NCBI GenBank assembly: GCA_003499585.1 | Contig: DNSU01000062.1 | Span: 16,326-23,027 of the forward strand | Direction: 5' to 3' | Source of the DNA: Cyanobacteria bacterium UBA9579 | Lineage (GTDB): Bacteria; Cyanobacteriota; Vampirovibrionia; Gastranaerophilales; UBA9579 | DNA: 6,702 nt | In this document: piece after piece, positions 5,136 through 6,702 of the stretch | How the letters are laid out: each line of letters opens with the position of its first letter | Numbering within the stretch: position 1 is the first letter of the stretch | Position numbers and translations under genes: made by a program | The notes under the pieces: generated by a model | The model's input: the letters and a program-made list of their open reading frames with translations, nothing else | What the model was told of the DNA's origin: nothing | Database searches by the model: none

Positions 5136-6702
5136 ATGATCACAAAGTTTAATCAAAATCCTAAAAATACAGTCTGGATGCACGAGAATAATATAGCCCA
5201 TGGATCAGGAAATACCCTTAAAAGAGATTTAAGAACCGGATATAAATATTTATCATTAAATAATATTGAAGAAAGAGAGCCTTTAAAAGTTAAAAAGATG
5301 ACAAATCTAACTTTTAAAGGCTTTCACTTAGTGTCTTCCAGGAAAATATTAAATATACTTGCCGAACAATTTGCTCCTGGTCAAAAAATCAGTCCTAAGA
5401 ATGCTTATAAAAAGATTATTGAAATATTACCTGATATCAATAAAGATTATGAATATTTAAGACTGGCACTGGAAAAAAGCGGAGATAAAATTACCGGTGA
5501 TCTGGTTATTTCAGAACCCGTATATAGCAGATTTGCAAAAGCAGTAGTAGCTCCTGCAAAAGCATTGGTAAGTGCATTAAAATATCCTTTCCTTAGCAAA
5601 CAAGCTAAAGAAGGGCTTAAAAACCAGAAAGAAATTCAGCAAGCAGCGTCTTCACTTGTAGGGATTTATAAAAAAGTTACCAGTATGGAAGGAAAATCTT
5701 CCAATGAAATCAAAAAAGCCATTTCCGGATTTGTAAATAAACAGCTTAATTCTCTTAAAACCAATTATAGTATAAATATAGCAAGCCCTATAATAACTCT
5801 TGTTGCCGGTGGGTTGAGTGCATGGTTTCTTGCAAATGATTTTAGTAATATGAAAAGATTAGCTACAGATGACCCTGTAGAAGCTAAAAAAGAATGGAAA
5901 TCAAAGTTCAAACAGGTAACCCTTGGAATTGGCCTTGCCTCTTATCTAACTTATGTTACTAATACAACATTTAAGAAAACCGTTAACTCGAGTTTAAAAT
6001 TTGCTGTAGGTCTTAATGCAGTCAATCTGGCTATAACTGAAATAATAAGCAGAAAATTAACAGGCAGACCGGTTTTCCTTCAGAGAAACCCAAAATCTAA
6101 TGAGACCAACAGCACTATAAATAAATACTCAGGCTTATTAAACAATAATGGAAAATCTGCGTTCTCGGCATTTATCACAGATAAATCACCTTCATCTGTG
6201 ACATTTACCGGTAGTTTACTCCAAAAAGCTATAACATCAACTATTCCTAGAGAAAAATTTGTTGAATCTATGAATCTTTTAAAGCAAGTTGATAGAAAGA
6301 GATATATCCAGGTAATTAATACTGTTAAAAGTGAATTTCTAAAATCAGGCATTTTTAAAGATCAAAAAGTAAGTCTTTTAAAAATGTTAAAAGATAAAAA
6401 TTATCTAAACAATATTGCAGAAATTCCTATTGGGAAGAATAATTTCTACAATTCAATGGTTGATTTGGGTAAAGCTCTTACTTTCCCGATCAAACCTATC
6501 ATAATACTGGCTAAGAAAGCTTTGGGCAAAAGTAATCCAAGTGAAAAAGAATCATTAGGTCCATTATTTGTGAAAAACACATTGGAAATCTTAAATAAAG
6601 CAAAACAGGGAGTAGGCAACACTCTAGAATCCATCAAAACAAATTATGGATCAGCTATAGCCAAGCAACTGAGCTCAGAAAAACCGACATATGGCGGAGA
6701 GA
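5136..6702 (+). CDS. Unrecognised probable membrane protein, N-terminal 522 residues (runs off the right edge)
   Basis: The frame is open from the ATG at 5136 to the end of the window with no stop. An in-frame TGA at 5115 limits the start; a GAGG at 5116-5119 is 16 bases upstream, farther than usual, so Met15 is an alternative. I recognise no known domain. The protein is Lys/Asn/Ser-rich. There is no signal peptide. A polar region of about 210 residues comes first, with a helical Ala/Val/Lys stretch at 133-150. Three hydrophobic segments follow, at about 214-234, 259-275 and 287-304, the likely membrane anchors. A long hydrophilic helical region follows, with a further hydrophobic patch at 448-459. 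Short similar strings occur twice: NLTFKG (57-62) and SVTFTG (354-359). Codon use looks like that of its neighbours, with no sign of recent transfer. It is transcribed away from the kinase. The frame is real by length and composition; the function is unknown. Confidence 0.8.
   Translation, partial: MITKFNQNPKNTVWMHENNIAHGSGNTLKRDLRTGYKYLSLNNIEEREPLKVKKMTNLTFKGFHLVSSRKILNILAEQFAPGQKISPKNAYKKIIEILPDINKDYEYLRLALEKSGDKITGDLVISEPVYSRFAKAVVAPAKALVSALKYPFLSKQAKEGLKNQKEIQQAASSLVGIYKKVTSMEGKSSNEIKKAISGFVNKQLNSLKTNYSINIASPIITLVAGGLSAWFLANDFSNMKRLATDDPVEAKKEWKSKFKQVTLGIGLASYLTYVTNTTFKKTVNSSLKFAVGLNAVNLAITEIISRKLTGRPVFLQRNPKSNETNSTINKYSGLLNNNGKSAFSAFITDKSPSSVTFTGSLLQKAITSTIPREKFVESMNLLKQVDRKRYIQVINTVKSEFLKSGIFKDQKVSLLKMLKDKNYLNNIAEIPIGKNNFYNSMVDLGKALTFPIKPIIILAKKALGKSNPSEKESLGPLFVKNTLEILNKAKQGVGNTLESIKTNYGSAIAKQLSSEKPTYGGE

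Noticed and set aside
5114..5152. Tiny plus-strand frame (ATG at 5114, 12 codons) overlapping the start of the unknown membrane protein
   Set aside because: No ribosome binding site directly before it and no recognisable leader-peptide content; most likely chance.
6080..6637. Two minus-strand frames (90 and 63 codons) opposite the unknown plus-strand protein
   Set aside because: The plus-strand frame is open for over 1500 bases and has normal coding composition; the minus frames are shadows.

Overview
The window is AT-rich bacterial DNA with four protein genes. Three lie on the minus strand (a leuA-type synthase cut by the left edge, a long U32-family protein and a soluble hybrid GAF/histidine kinase). 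One lies on the plus strand (an unrecognised, probably membrane-anchored protein cut by the right edge). The linker and GAF of the kinase resemble the GAF-linked kinases common in cyanobacteria. The plus-strand protein carries short 'TFKG/TFTG' strings of a kind I associate, from memory only, with the non-photosynthetic cyanobacterial relatives (Melainabacteria/Gastranaerophilales). That placement is an inference; no rRNA or other marker gene is present to prove it.

Layout: bases 1-1111 (minus) hold the N-terminal 370 residues of a 2-isopropylmalate synthase. A 100-base spacer (1112-1211) holds a possible promoter with a 7+7 palindrome in it. Bases 1212-3026 (minus) encode a 604-residue U32 protein of the RlhA (YdcP) type, probably an RNA hydroxylation factor with a cysteine-ligated cofactor. 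The gap 3027-3233 carries a good promoter for the U32 gene and, upstream of it, an 81-base island that is clearly richer in GC than its flank. Read on the minus strand, this island folds into a 17-bp closing stem plus an inner 7-bp hairpin, and it is the best candidate here for an undescribed element. Bases 3234-4667 (minus) encode the orphan kinase, whose ribosome binding site sits in the loop of an 8-bp hairpin that ends one base before the start codon. Bases 4668-5135 are a 468-base divergent intergenic region with candidate promoters in both directions and a weak hairpin followed by eight T. Bases 5136-6702 (plus) encode the unrecognised protein.

The genes do not form an obvious pathway. 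leuA serves leucine synthesis, the U32 protein probably modifies rRNA or tRNA, and the kinase is a sensor without a visible partner regulator. Each minus-strand gene has its own plausible promoter, so co-transcription is possible but not required. No mobile element, CRISPR array, tRNA or rRNA was seen.
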